A DNA stretch of 64,000 nucleotides, from the NCBI GenBank assembly GCA_012295275.1, contig CM022673.1, positions 13,385,288 to 13,449,287 on the forward strand. Reading direction: 5' to 3'. Made by a program: the position numbers and the translations under genes. The notes under the pieces were generated by a model, which saw only the letters and a list, made by a program, of their open reading frames with translations, was not told the DNA's origin and made no database searches. Source of the DNA: Chrysomallon squamiferum (Eukaryota; Mollusca; Gastropoda; Neomphalida; Peltospiridae). Below, piece by piece: positions 50,457 to 62,235 of the stretch (positions within the stretch are counted from its first letter, which is position 1; each line of letters starts with the position of its first letter).

Positions 50457-53049
50457 TCAACTTTTGTGTATTTTCTTTCTTATTTCAAAATTTAGTGAAC
50501 ATTTTTAGCAAATGAAAAGGGACCAGTAAAAACAATTATTATTAAGAAATTGTTATTCTTTATTTTATAGAATAATATTTTAAAAATTGTTATACTGAAA
50601 TAATTAAGATACTTGTATTCAGAAAAGTATTAAAATCAAAAAATAGAAGCAGAATAAAAGTTTTGGTATTTATTTTAAATAGGTCATGTTAGTGTTTCAA
50701 AATCCATCTCTCTGTTTATTTTGTTGTCACAATTATTTGAAACGCACAGTTGAAATTAATAATTATTGTCCAAAGTTCAGTTTATCTTTTAAAAGTAATT
50801 TTTGGAGGGCAGGACAGAGGACATGAAATTAGAATTTGTGTCACAAATGTGGAAGCATAAATATTTTGTAGTTTATTTATTGAATTGAAACCTGTTGGAA
50901 GTATACGGTGATGTGGTGTGTAACAGAGATCTCAGAATTTGGTGTGGGTGTTTTATCCCTACCAGACTGATGTATGGTGCAGATACAATGTAGTAAATAG
51001 TTGTTAAAGTAATTTATTTGTAATGAAATGCATTATTGATACCTGATTATTTGTGGGAATGTGCTGAGCTTCTTGATACGTTGTTGTTAACCTTTATAAG
51101 ATCATTTTTAAATTAATACGTTTGTGAAGTGTGTTAAGATGAAGATAGTTTTAGCTTGGAATTGGATGTTAACATTTTTTGTGATAGTTATAAAAAGTTG
51201 TTTCTGCAGTTAGTGAATAAGCTGTTGATGTGTTAAGAAATCAGTCTATAAGCTGTGTTAGGAACAATTTTTTTTATTTATTATTTTTGTCTGTATTCTT
51301 GAAGTTTTTAAAGCATCCAGCTCTGTTGGTTGAATCTATTTTTTAACAAGTTATGCCACTTTCTCCTTCACTCTTTCATTTGCTCATCTTTAGCCACTGT
51401 AGCTTGCCATAACACTTAACATAGATTAAGATCAAATGTAGTTGTTCTGTGAAAATCTAAAAGAAATGTAATTCTCATCAGTTTTCAGTCGTTCTGTCTT
51501 ATAATTATTTTCTCATGTTTTTCTCATTTAAAGCATCATATTAAAACAAAGTTTTGTGAATGTGCTTAGAGTAGGGAATGCATGGATAATTTTAATCAAA
51601 TATCACAAAAAATAAGAGATTTTCAAGTGATTTGAAATTTGTGATACTTTGAGTAATTAATCCTCACTTAACATCAAGCCATTGTAGTAACAGCATAACT
51701 CACCTTTTTTAAAAGCATTTCTTACAAGCAAAAAGTGCACTATATCAGCTGTTTTTACTAGGTTAATTGTCTATCTAAGAGCACATCTTTACAGTGTTTG
51801 TTATAAACTGGATGCATTCTAAGAAGTGTGGTTGTTTTTAGTGTGTTTGCATTCAAAGCTACTTTTATAGACTCCATTACAGCCAGAATAACCTAAAATA
51901 ATATTTTATTTGCAGAAATATAGATTTTCATACAGTTTTATTATTATAACTGGTGTTTATTTTTTACTTCTTTCACACTAAAATAATTATTAGTAGGCTC
52001 TTGAAACCAGTTTATAAAAGTGAGTAATTAATTATTCATAAAATATAAACATTCTTTGTCATTTAAAATATTTTTATTGTCTTTCCTTATACAAATCCTA
52101 TTTTAAATTCTAAGCATTTTTATCTCATATTCAATTTTATTAAGGAGAAGTTGTTTTTCTTTTTTCAGTGATATAATGTCCAGTTTTGACAGTCATCAGA
52201 TTTTCACAGTAGATGCTTTGGATAAAAATTGCCTTTTGAGTAACATAATGGGAGTCTACAAAACTAGCAACTTTTAATCAGTTTACTTTGGCCATTATAT
52301 TTCAATTTATACATTATAATTAGTATGTGATGTTTTTTATTCGGGTTCAGATATTATTATTACTTCAATGTTTAACTGTCTTTATGTTGTATTAATACTT
52401 ACAGAAATGCATAGATACCAATTAAAAACAATAATACCCTGCGTGTTTGTGTTCATTTTATTCATATCAGTAATTTGTATGTTTTTTGTCATTTGTGCTC
52501 TAATTAATTTATTGCTGAACTGATTTTATTTTTTATTTGTTTAATTATTATGATTGTTGTTGTTATTGTTAATATTATCACTATCTTTTTTGTTTTTTGT
52601 TTTTTTGCTTTTTTGGTTATTATTCTCATTTTCACTGTTACTATTTTATTTGTTTTATTTATGCATTCAATTGAATTTGGGTTAATATATATTTACACTG
52701 TGTTTGCATGTGTATGACAGTTCAAGCAATAAATATTTGAATTAAAAAAAAAAATCAAGGACATTTACATTAAAGGGACAAGAAACATTTTACATAAAAT
52801 GCATATTTTGCAGTTACTTGCTTGCAGACTTATTCAGACTTCTACATAAACCTGATAATGAAGAAACAAAAAGGTATCTTCAAATAGGAAATTTTAAAAT
52901 TTCACCATTTCATTGTGAATTGATAACACCATGTTAGGTGGACAGCTCATCATCAATAGTAAGCTCACTGAAAATCTAGGTTACTGAAGCTATAAGTGTT
53001 AATAAGATATATTTATATTCCGAAAATATATAATTAGTAATCTCTAATA

Positions 53050-53215
53050 GTAATAGCTCACAGGTTATGTATTGGCCTGAGGCTTAGTAGGCTGCAGGAT
53101 CATATTATAGCACTTCCTTTGTACTCAGAAGCCAGGTTATATCTTTTCCAGTATATGGAAAGGTGCACTTAAAATACTACTTTATGCTAATTGATAAAAG
53201 CAAACTAAATATTAG
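53050..53215 (+). mobile_element. tRNA-derived SINE remnant (mollusc type)
   Basis: TAGCTCACAGGTTATGTATT (A-box-like), GGCCTGAGGCTTAGTAGGCT and GCAGGATCATATT (decayed B box) form a tRNA-like head near 53053-53105. It is followed by GAAGCCAGGTTATATC, CCAGTATATGG, AAAGGTGCACTTAAAA and TTTATGCTAATTGATAAAAG. The order and motifs match, from memory, the SINE family common in mollusc genomes. It is too diverged to be active. Confidence 0.55.
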
Positions 53216-53284
53216 CAGCTTTTGTGTGTATACATAATTAAAAAATCACAATAGTAATTTTTTAATATTTTAGATAATGAATGT

Positions 53285-53340
53285 TGCAGTATTCATTGTT
53301 CAGATTTAGCAGAAGGCAGGCATATTAATGTACTTGTTTA
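53285..53340 (+). repeat. short dispersed repeat, copy 1
   Basis: Shares ATTTAGCAGAAGGCAGG and flanking GCARTATTCAT with a segment at 56055-56105 inside a PDIA4 intron. It may belong to the SINE just upstream or be a separate element. Confidence 0.6.
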
Positions 53341-53987
53341 AAAAGAAAAACAAACAAATAACCAAAAAACAAATTTACAAAATCAGTGATATCATTTCTG
53401 AAATTTGACAGTATTTCGATAATATATTTGTAACAGATAAAACAGATTTCATTCAATAACAAAAGCAGTCTAATCTAGTGAATAATCCCAGCCACAAAAT
53501 TTTAGAAATTTGAAATAATTAATAAGTTAATAAATTAATAAATAACTAAATAATAAGAAAATCAAATTAACCAGGTATAATAAAATGATGTTAAGTTTTT
53601 AATTTTATTTTTTATTTTGTTCTCCTAATATCACTACTGCAATGTAATTTTTAAGAATCTGCCACATGGATCTTGAATGTGTGTGTTAAGTATTGAGTTA
53701 TTGGTATTAATACCAGATGCTTTCGTTTCCTTTCACTTTCAGTTTGACAGGAATAATATGGCTTTTTAGTGACAATTTAACAGGTGCTGACTATTGGAAA
53801 ATGTGTTATTAAAAGCTAATCTTTTAGAATGTCATGGATTGATTTTAAAATTATAATAAAATAAATTATTTATAAAAAGAAATGTTAATTCCACAGGTGT
53901 GGTCTCAAGCATGAAACGTGGCTTTTTAAGATTTCACGGCTGTAATTAATACGGAAAGTGCCACACACAGGGACGTTTGCTAAGTGA

Positions 53988-53994
53988 CACGTCA
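53988..53994 (-). promoter_or_regulatory. candidate UPRE (ATF6/XBP1 site) upstream of PDIA4
   Basis: CACGTCA, whose complement TGACGTG is the UPRE core, lies 349 bp before the PDIA4 ATG. A CCACG abutting ATTGG (54067-54076) resembles the halves of ER stress elements but not their canonical arrangement. PDIA4 is a known unfolded-protein-response target; binding here is inferred. Confidence 0.35.
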
Positions 53995-54342
53995 GTAACA
54001 AAGCGACCAAATTATTTTTGAGATGTGTCGTCTGCTCGCGAAAACTAATATCTGGAACCTGGCAAACCACGATTGGTGGATATATTTAGATTGATATTGC
54101 TGCGCGCTAAACGTTTGCCATAACAACATATACAGTGATGTGTTCAAGCTGACTATTTTATTTAAGTTAAGTGCTTGTCGCATAACACAGTATTATCTTC
54201 TTTCGTAAAAATATCTTGGTTCTCTACGTTCATTTGCATTAATTAAAGTTTTGGGGCACTTTTTCGTATCGAAGTAATAATTTCCGGGGTTAATAAAAAC
54301 TACCTTGTTGCACATGTATGTCAAAATTGGTTAAAGAGAAAG

Positions 54343-57300
54343 ATGAAGTTTTACGTTTTTGTTTTGCTTTTGCTTGTGTCAGTGCCGATATTCAAATGCG
54401 AGGATGAGGATAAAGCAGAAATAAAATCCGAAACACAGGAAAAAGGTACGAACATCTTTTTTTTTTTTTTTTTGAATTGTTTTATTACATGTGTGATGTA
54501 TAAATCGTATGTTTGGCAAGGGGATACTGTATGTATTTTGTTTTTTGATTAAACTTTGCCTATATATTTATTTATTATATTTTGTTTGTTTCTATGATTT
54601 TTGTATTATTAAAAGAAATTTCGAACTTTTCACAGATCATCTGATGTACTACACATGTCATGAATTATATTTGACTTAGCATATTGATATTAATATTTAC
54701 TTTAAAACGTTATTAATTCCCTTTTGTACATCTGTGTATATGACCATTTCAGAAGAATCTTCAAACGAACCCACAGAGAAAACTAAAGAGACACCCACGA
54801 AAGAGTCTGCAGAGAAAGCTACTGAGGAACCTGTAGAAGAAACGACAGAGAAAGCTACAGAGGAAACCAAGGATGAGCCAGAAGGATCTGATGATGTTTT
54901 AGTCTTGACAAAAGATAATTTTGATGATGCCATAAAAGAATCTGATATTATTCTTGTTGAATTCTATGCACCTTGGTAGTTCTAATTTATATCTTTTCAC
55001 ATGATGATAAAGAGAAAATGTTTTGATTTAGAACATACATTTTTCTCTAGTACTGTTAAAATTATACCTTCTTATGAACACTGAATTAAAATAGTGTTGG
55101 TCATTGAACCGTGATGAAAATAGAAATTAAATGTAAAAATAATCTGTACTTTAAAAAAGTGGAAAATGTGCCCATATCAGAAGGTTTCCAGAAGTATGTT
55201 TTTAAAGTTAAAAGAAAACAGTATTAACTTTTAATTAGTATATTTTTATTATGTTCAGTATTTTAAGAATTTTACATTCACTTTTGATGTCATTCAGGTG
55301 TGGACATTGCAAACAACTTGAACCCCACTATGCTAAAGCTGCCACAGCCCTGAAAACGATGGATCCTCCAGTTGCTCTTGCAAAAGTGGATGCAACTGTA
55401 GAAACTGATTTAGCCCAGAGGTTTGTTTTATATTAAAGTGCTAAAGGTTAAAGGAAGAATTAATTTAAATTCTTGTCATTTTAAATTATTAGTCAAATTT
55501 TAAAACCAACAAACTTTTAAAATTATAATCATTACTTTGGTGAATATTTTGTTGACACACATTTTATGTACAACAAATCCATACAAGATGTCTTTGAATT
55601 CATCTGTAAGATTAATGTGATAGAAATAAAGGATGGTGTGACTAATAATATTACTAATGTCAGATTTAAAGGATGGGTGAAATTAATGTTGTCAAACTAA
55701 AATATTGTAGAGAGTCTGAAGTTATTAATTATTTGTTTTCAAGAAATTGTTATAATATTATTTAAAAAGGATGATGGTGAAGAAATGTTAATGTAAACAG
55801 AACAAAGTTTCTGAAAGAGCCTTTTATAAAAAAAAAATTACATCTATATTATTTTCACATAAAGCTATTAACCCATTTACGTACTTTATTCTTCTTTTTT
55901 ATTAAATATTTTATTTCATTCTTAAATTTCCACTGATATATCAAATTTAATTTAAAAAAAAAAAATTATTTTCATAGATCATTTTATCTTAACTGAAAAG
56001 TCTTGAAATTTCGTTAAAATTTTTTAATGTTTTATAATGATAATTAGTTGTTTTTTGCAATATTCATAGCTCATATTTAGCAGAAGGCAGGGGTAATAAA
56101 TGTTTGTCTTTAATTTTAATTATTAGTAAACTTTTTATTTTTAAACAAAATTATTATTATTATTGTTTATTTATTTATTTATATGTTTAATTTTAATTTT
56201 TTAATTTTTTTCAGACATGAAATTTCAGGTTATCCAACGCTTGTGTGGTTCAAAAAAGGACAGAAGTATGACTATGATGGTCCTAGAGAGGAATCTGGTA
56301 AAGACATAACTTTATAAGTGAAAATAATGTCATAAACATTTGTCTTTGACAAGAAAAAATATATACATTATAAATATTTTTATGGTAACTGATCACTGGA
56401 ATTTCATTGTTCTTTTTTTCAATTGTTTATTTATTGCTGTTATTTTATTTTCAAACTGAAGAGTTTGTGCAATAAGATTTTAATATCTGTTCATATTATG
56501 TAGGTCTGTTATAATTACAATTCAGTTGTGGCAGAATATAATATTTCAGTTGTAATTAATTATAACTGACCAAAATCCTGTCATATAATGATAAACGTGT
56601 ATATTTTTATATAATTTTTGTAATATTGTTTTGGTCTATTTTTGTCACTGTTCCAGGGATTATTCAGTACATGAAAGAACGGGCTGATCCTAAATGGTCT
56701 CCACCCCCAGAGGCTGTTATTACTTTAACTGATAAAGATTTCCAAGATTTTGTTGATAATCAGGATCTTATCCTTGTGGAGTTTTATGCTCCATGGTAAT
56801 TCCTTTTTATTTTATATTAATATTTTTATATATATTTTCTAAGTATTTGTCAGCAAATAATTATATTGTTAGATATTATTCATGAAATGTTTTTATATTT
56901 TTGATTTATCATATGATTCTTATAAAAATAGCAGTTTTAATACTGAATTAAATATCATTCAGGACATAACTGAAAGAATTTAAAAAACAAAGACAATGTT
57001 GTCTTATTGTTTTGTGGTTTAACTTTTTCTTTAAACTTCTCTTCTTCAATTCTTAAACCATTTAAATATATTTTACAACCTGGAGATATCAGAATCCAGA
57101 ATTCTTTATAGGTATTCAATTATGGCAACTTTTTATTTATTTATTTATTTATTTATTTATAGTTGTCAATTATCATTTCTTCATATAAATATATCAAGAA
57201 TAACTATTATTTTGTGAAAGATCTGAAAAACAACCTGGTGTTTCTTATGCTCAGAAAATGTTTTACAGGTGTGGTCACTGCAAGAGATTAGCTCCCAAGT

Positions 57301-60300
57301 ATGAGAAAGCTGCACAGAGACTAAAGGAACATGATCCGCCAATTCCTCTGGCCAAGATCGATGCCACAGTTAATACAGAAACTGCTTCAAAGTATGGTGT
57401 CAGTGGTTTCCCAACACTCAAAATCTTCAGAAAAGGCAAAGCTTTTGAATTCGACGGTGAACGAGAAGAACATGGTTTGTGCTAAAACATTTTTGAAATA
57501 TTCCTAACATGTTTTGATTTAATTAAAATAGTGTAATTTCTGCTTATTTTTAAAATATAATTAAATTCCTAACTTCATAGTAATTTATGTCTTATAATAG
57601 TAGTACATGTAAATTATATTTTTATTAAAATATCTTGTTACAATGTGATATATAATAGAATATATTTTATTTTTGTCTTATTCTTGAGATGCTATGATAT
57701 ATCTTGGTGTATTTGTTATTTTTCTTTTATTACATGAACACAGCATGCAGCTTAATTTAGGTGTTTTGGGTTTTTTTTTTTTTAAACAACATACATCTCA
57801 GAACAAATTTTGCTTTTGTTTCACATTGATTTTCAGAACTTGACATAAGTAGGCTGTATTAGTTTGTTTCTCTTGTGTGTGGGTTTTTACTGTTTCCCAT
57901 ACATTAACTACATAATAGAAACTAACATGTGTAATTTGTTTTGGTTTAACACAGCCATTGTGAACTACATGATACAACAGCATGGTGATGCAGCCAAGCT
58001 TCTAACAAGTGTGAAAATGGTGAAGGATTATATGGGTCAAGATGACATCACTGTTATTGGATTCTTTGACAATGTAGATGATCCTCGCCGGCTGACCTTC
58101 ATGGAAGCAGGTAGAATTTCTTTTTATAATTCATCATAAGATACAGCCACCTTCTTTGTTAATTTTCTTTATGCTAAGAAGCATGTAAGGTTGTTTCCAG
58201 AAATCACCTTTGCTGCCTTTATCTTGCCAATTTATCCAGCTTAAGCAAAATATTAGCTGTTATACTGCTTGCAAGATATATTGGTCTGTTTATTAAGCAA
58301 TAACTTTATAAATAATATTTTTAAAATTGCTAATTTTTCCAATTAATGGATTTTAAAATATATGTATGTCTTAGATAAGTAATCATTTCTTTAAATTTTA
58401 TTATAGTTTAATATTTATAATTGTGACAAGAGAAAACATTAATTAATTTGTTTTGTTTCTAGCCAATGAACTGCGCAGTGATCACAAATATGGCTACACT
58501 ACTAATGAAAATGCCATGAATTTGTACAAAGTTAACCCAGGTTCTGTGGTTGTGTTCAATGCAGAAAGATTTTATACAAAGTTTGAGCCAAAATGGCACA
58601 TCCTTCACAAGGTAATTTTTAATTTGAGAAACCCGCCCTTTTTAACAGGTGTTACATTGATTTAGCCTATTGAAACTGATAACTTGTTAATTAGGAAGAA
58701 TTTATTATTTTTAATAAATTTAAACTCATAAAAAGTAAATATTTAACCTTTAGTATTTAGTATGTTTGGTTTGTGATGTTCTTTTACCTTCTCGGTTTTT
58801 TTTTGTTTTTTAATGAGATTTTGTAATACTGACACTAATATTAGTCAGGGTGAAATAAAAAAAATTAATAATAATAATAATAATGAGTTTTACAAATTTC
58901 AGGATAAATTGACACGAGAACAAATTGTGAAGTTTATTAAAAAACACAGCGTACCTCTAGTTGGCCATTATGAAGTAGCATCAGAAAAGCGATACAGCAG
59001 TTTGAGACCACTGTGTCTGTTTTTTTACACTGTTGACTGGAGCTTTGAGTATAGAAAAGGTGAGATATTATTAATAAAACAGTATCTCATTTTTTATTTA
59101 AATATTGAAATGTAATTTTTTAAGCAAAAAGTGAGTTATTTTTACTGATATTTATTTTACATTTTCAGGTCTTCTTCAAGTTCACTATATATAAACCTGC
59201 TAAATACACAATTTAAAACACGAAATATGTTTAAAAGTGTGAAAGTATAGAACTTCTACATTTCAGATTGTCACACAAAAATATTTTTCCAACTTTGTTT
59301 ATTTACAGAACAATTAAACAAACAAAAAATTAACTCTATTGTCCATTCATGGTTCTAATTGCAAATATATTAGTAACATTTAATATTTTTACATTGCTGA
59401 GATGCTTGCTTTCTTGTATATGAAAAATATTTTTAAAGATTCCTTCTACTACAACTACTTGTTAAATGGGAACTTCAGACTCGGCAGGTTTATTTAATTG
59501 TAAAATCATGTGATAAACATTTAGTAATCATTAACATTAAAATGTATCGATATGTTGTTACCAAATTATTCTGAATAAGTTTTATTAACAAAACATTACT
59601 ATAGTATAATTTTATTTTTCTTCAGCCACACAGCTTTGGAGAAACAAGATTGCTCAAATTGCCAAAGATTATTCAAACATTACATTTGCAATTGCTAATG
59701 AAGATGATTACCAGTACATGATAAAGGACTTTGCTCTTGAGGATTCTGGTGAAGAAATGAATGTAGGAATCCTGGGAAGTGATGGCAAGAAATATCGAAT
59801 GGAACCAATGGAGGAATTTGACCCTGATGAAATTAGAAATTTCCTTGACTCTTTTCAGAAAGGTAAGTGATAGAAGCTTTCTAGATAATAATTCTGTATT
59901 CTTTTAAGTTTCGTACAGCTAGAACATTAATTTTTAAATATATTTTTAATACCTGTCATTATGTTTTAATTTTATACAAATCCTACATTTTGACAATTTT
60001 ATTGTAGTATTTCACACATACCATTTGTGGGTGGGTTTTTTTCAGTAAATTATTATTTACTTTTAGGAAAAATAACACCGCAGATCAAGTCACAACCTGT
60101 TCCTAAAAAGCAGACTGGTCCAGTTACAGTGGTTGTTGGGAAGACATTTGAAAAAATTGTCAATGATCCTGACAAAGATGTTCTGATTGAGATGTATGCT
60201 CCATGGTGTGGACACTGTAAAAAATTAGAACCAATTTATAAAGATCTAGCAAAAAAATATAAAAATGAGAAAAATCTAGTCATTGCCAAAATGGATGCAA

Positions 60301-60482
60301 CATCAAATGATGTTCCTGATAAATTCAAAGTTGAAGGTTTCCCAACAATATATTTTTCATCAGCATGTGACAAATCTGAGCCTAAAAAATTTGAGGGAAA
60401 CAGAGAGTTAACAGATTTTGTAACATATCTGGAAGAAAATGCATGTGTTTCTTTAGGCAAAAACAAAAGAGATGAACTTTAG
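54343..60482 (+). CDS. PDIA4: PDIA4 / ERp72 protein disulfide isomerase (complete)
   Basis: ER-lumen thiol oxidoreductase that forms and reshuffles disulfides in secretory proteins. Exons: 54343-54445, 54753-54975, 55298-55420, 56215-56297, 56657-56795, 57269-57474, 57955-58110, 58463-58611, 58903-59059, 59626-59862, 60067-60482; all phases agree, giving 663 aa (human about 645). Residues 1-19 form a signal peptide ([19 protein letters not shown]), followed by a Glu/Thr/Lys-rich acidic segment to about residue 75. Three thioredoxin domains carry CGHC at 110-113 (a0), 225-228 (a) and 573-576 (a'), with cis-prolines in SGYPT, SGFPT and EGFPT; the b and b' domains (exons 7-10) lack the motif. 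Three domains of this order distinguish PDIA4 from PDIA1/PDIA3. Introns split the active-site Trp codon in a0 and a at the same phase, a trace of domain duplication. The C-terminus RDEL is an ER-retrieval signal. Confidence 0.97.
56055..56105 (+). repeat. short dispersed repeat, copy 2 (PDIA4 intron)
   Basis: Matches 53285-53340 over GCAATATTCAT and ATTTAGCAGAAGGCAGG. It lies about 110 bp before PDIA4 exon 4. Confidence 0.6.
57131..57162. repeat. (TTTA)n microsatellite
   Basis: About eight TTTA units in PDIA4 intron 5. Confidence 0.9.
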
Positions 60483-61740
60483 AGAATATATCAATTACTC
60501 CATCATTAATGATATTGTTTCAGTTATTTCATCAGTTTACCATTCAAGTGCCTTCAAATTTTTAAATATCTTTTAAGAGCATACATTAAACATTTGACTG
60601 TTTTGCATTATCAAGAGATTTTATAGATTTGCGGAAATTTTGTTATTTTAATTCTGACTTGATAGCACAAATACATATATATCATGATAACCTATTACAA
60701 ACTGTTTGTTGTGTCATTTTGTTAAAATTGTTCATTAAGCACAATTTTACTTTGATTAGGACTAGCAGTAAAGAGATAACTGATTTTCCCATTATAAATG
60801 TACAAAATATTTGCTATCAGGTATATCAAACTTTTATCTTATCAGTGTTACCATAATCATGTTTGACTGGTCATATTTTTCTCTAGTACAGTAAATTTTT
60901 AAACATTTCATTAACTAAACTAGAATCATAATATATCCTAGTGTAGTTCCTGCAATATATGTACTGATTTGTATGTGTGTGAAATTTCTTCCAGATAAAA
61001 AAACAAAAAAATAGAAGAAAAAAGTCATATTGTAAGAAACAGATATAGTTAGGTTCTATGCTTATTATTCAGAAATGATATGGTAACATTTAAATGAAGA
61101 TGAATATAAAAGATACTTTTTTCTTCTTTTTTTTAAATGGAATATTTTTGGCCATGAAAATGGTAATTCATAGTTGTGAGTTGCAACAATGAATATTAGT
61201 TTGTTATTACAAGAGTTTTTGTTCTGTTTTGCTTTTTCAAAGCATCTTTATTCCAGATAAACTTACAAGAGGCTGTTTTATTTTAAATGATTAATATTGA
61301 AGAAGTATAACTGAAATCACTTAGTATCATCTCTAAAGTATTATGATTCATGAAGGATGTTTGGTATGCATAAAAATAGTGCAAAAATAATGTGGAATGT
61401 TTGTAAATATTAAAATATAACTAATTTTAAACTGATTTTAATGATTTATTATTTGTTACTATTTTCCTGGTTTCATTTTTTTTTTTTTTTTTTTTTTCAT
61501 CTGAAATACATAAAACAACAAAGTACCAAAATAGTAAAAACTAGATAGCAGAAATTTACATTTGTTAAGACTTTGTTTTTCCCTTCAGTAAACTTAATGT
61601 TTGTTTTATGTATAGATTAAGTTGTTAGTTTTACAGACTGCTCATAATAGGAATTTATCTTGAAAGCATTCCATACATTATCAAGTAGAAAAATAAAATA
61701 ACAACTAAAATCTTAAATAAAGTGGTTTATTTTAATATTT
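60483..61740 (+). other. PDIA4: PDIA4 3' UTR
   Basis: Follows the TAG at 60480-60482 with no coding signal and ends near the AATAAA at 61716-61721. The extent is inferred from that signal only. Confidence 0.5.
61716..61721 (+). promoter_or_regulatory. PDIA4: candidate PDIA4 poly(A) signal
   Basis: AATAAA followed within 15-45 nt by a T/G-rich stretch (TTGTTGTTTGTG and TTTTTTTTGGTGT), the expected arrangement for a cleavage site. Confidence 0.5.
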
Positions 61741-62235
61741 GTTGTTTGTGTTTTTTTTGGTGTATTTATGTGTATTTTCCTTATTTTTTTGTTTGTTGTT
61801 TATTATGTGTGGGTGTGTATGATTTTATATTTTAATATGGTAACGGTCTTTAACCTCTTTATTATGTAACAAATTAATAATTACAGAGTAATAAAATAAA
61901 TTAAACACCTTACAAAATACATCACTGAACAAGGATTTTTTGTAACTGAACATTTGTTGTATGTTTACATTTTATTTTCAAGAATATCATTTTACTTCTG
62001 TAATTATCTTTCAATAAGAACAAACAAAAATAATAATTATGTCACTGAAGGAGCTCATGAACATCCAAAATTTCTGGTTACATTTATAATTAACTTTTTA
62101 CAGCAATTCAGTTCAATGCTTCATTTTCTATTATTTCTACTTTTTTAATCGATTTATCATTTTTTATTTGTGTATACACATACATATATACATGTAGAAA
62201 CTTAATAAATCAAAACAAAGTTCCATGATAAATAC

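Larger units (their letters stand above)
47853..52760 (+). other. RIC8 3' UTR and downstream AT-rich DNA
   Basis: No coding signal. Plus-strand AATAAA hexamers near 49226, 50170 and 52728 are possible ends; the one at 50170 is followed by T/G-rich sequence and that at 52728 by an A tract. A 34-nt poly-T lies at 50418-50451. How much of this is UTR cannot be told from sequence. Confidence 0.45.
52761..54342. other. PDIA4 upstream region
   Basis: Intergenic DNA carrying the SINE remnant and, from about 53880, a less AT-rich stretch with CpG-containing motifs (CACGTCA, GCGCGC, CCACGATTGG) likely to be the PDIA4 promoter and leader. No gene is recognised. Confidence 0.55.

Noticed and set aside
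53053-53105. Functional tRNA gene
   Set aside because: A- and B-box-like motifs are decayed and no cloverleaf or intact GGTTCGANTCC is present; it is treated as a SINE head.
53885-54183. Two overlapping minus-strand open frames upstream of PDIA4
   Set aside because: No recognisable motif; they coincide with the probable PDIA4 promoter and 5' leader.
60236-60466. 76-codon minus-strand open frame
   Set aside because: Shadow of the conserved last PDIA4 exon on the opposite strand.
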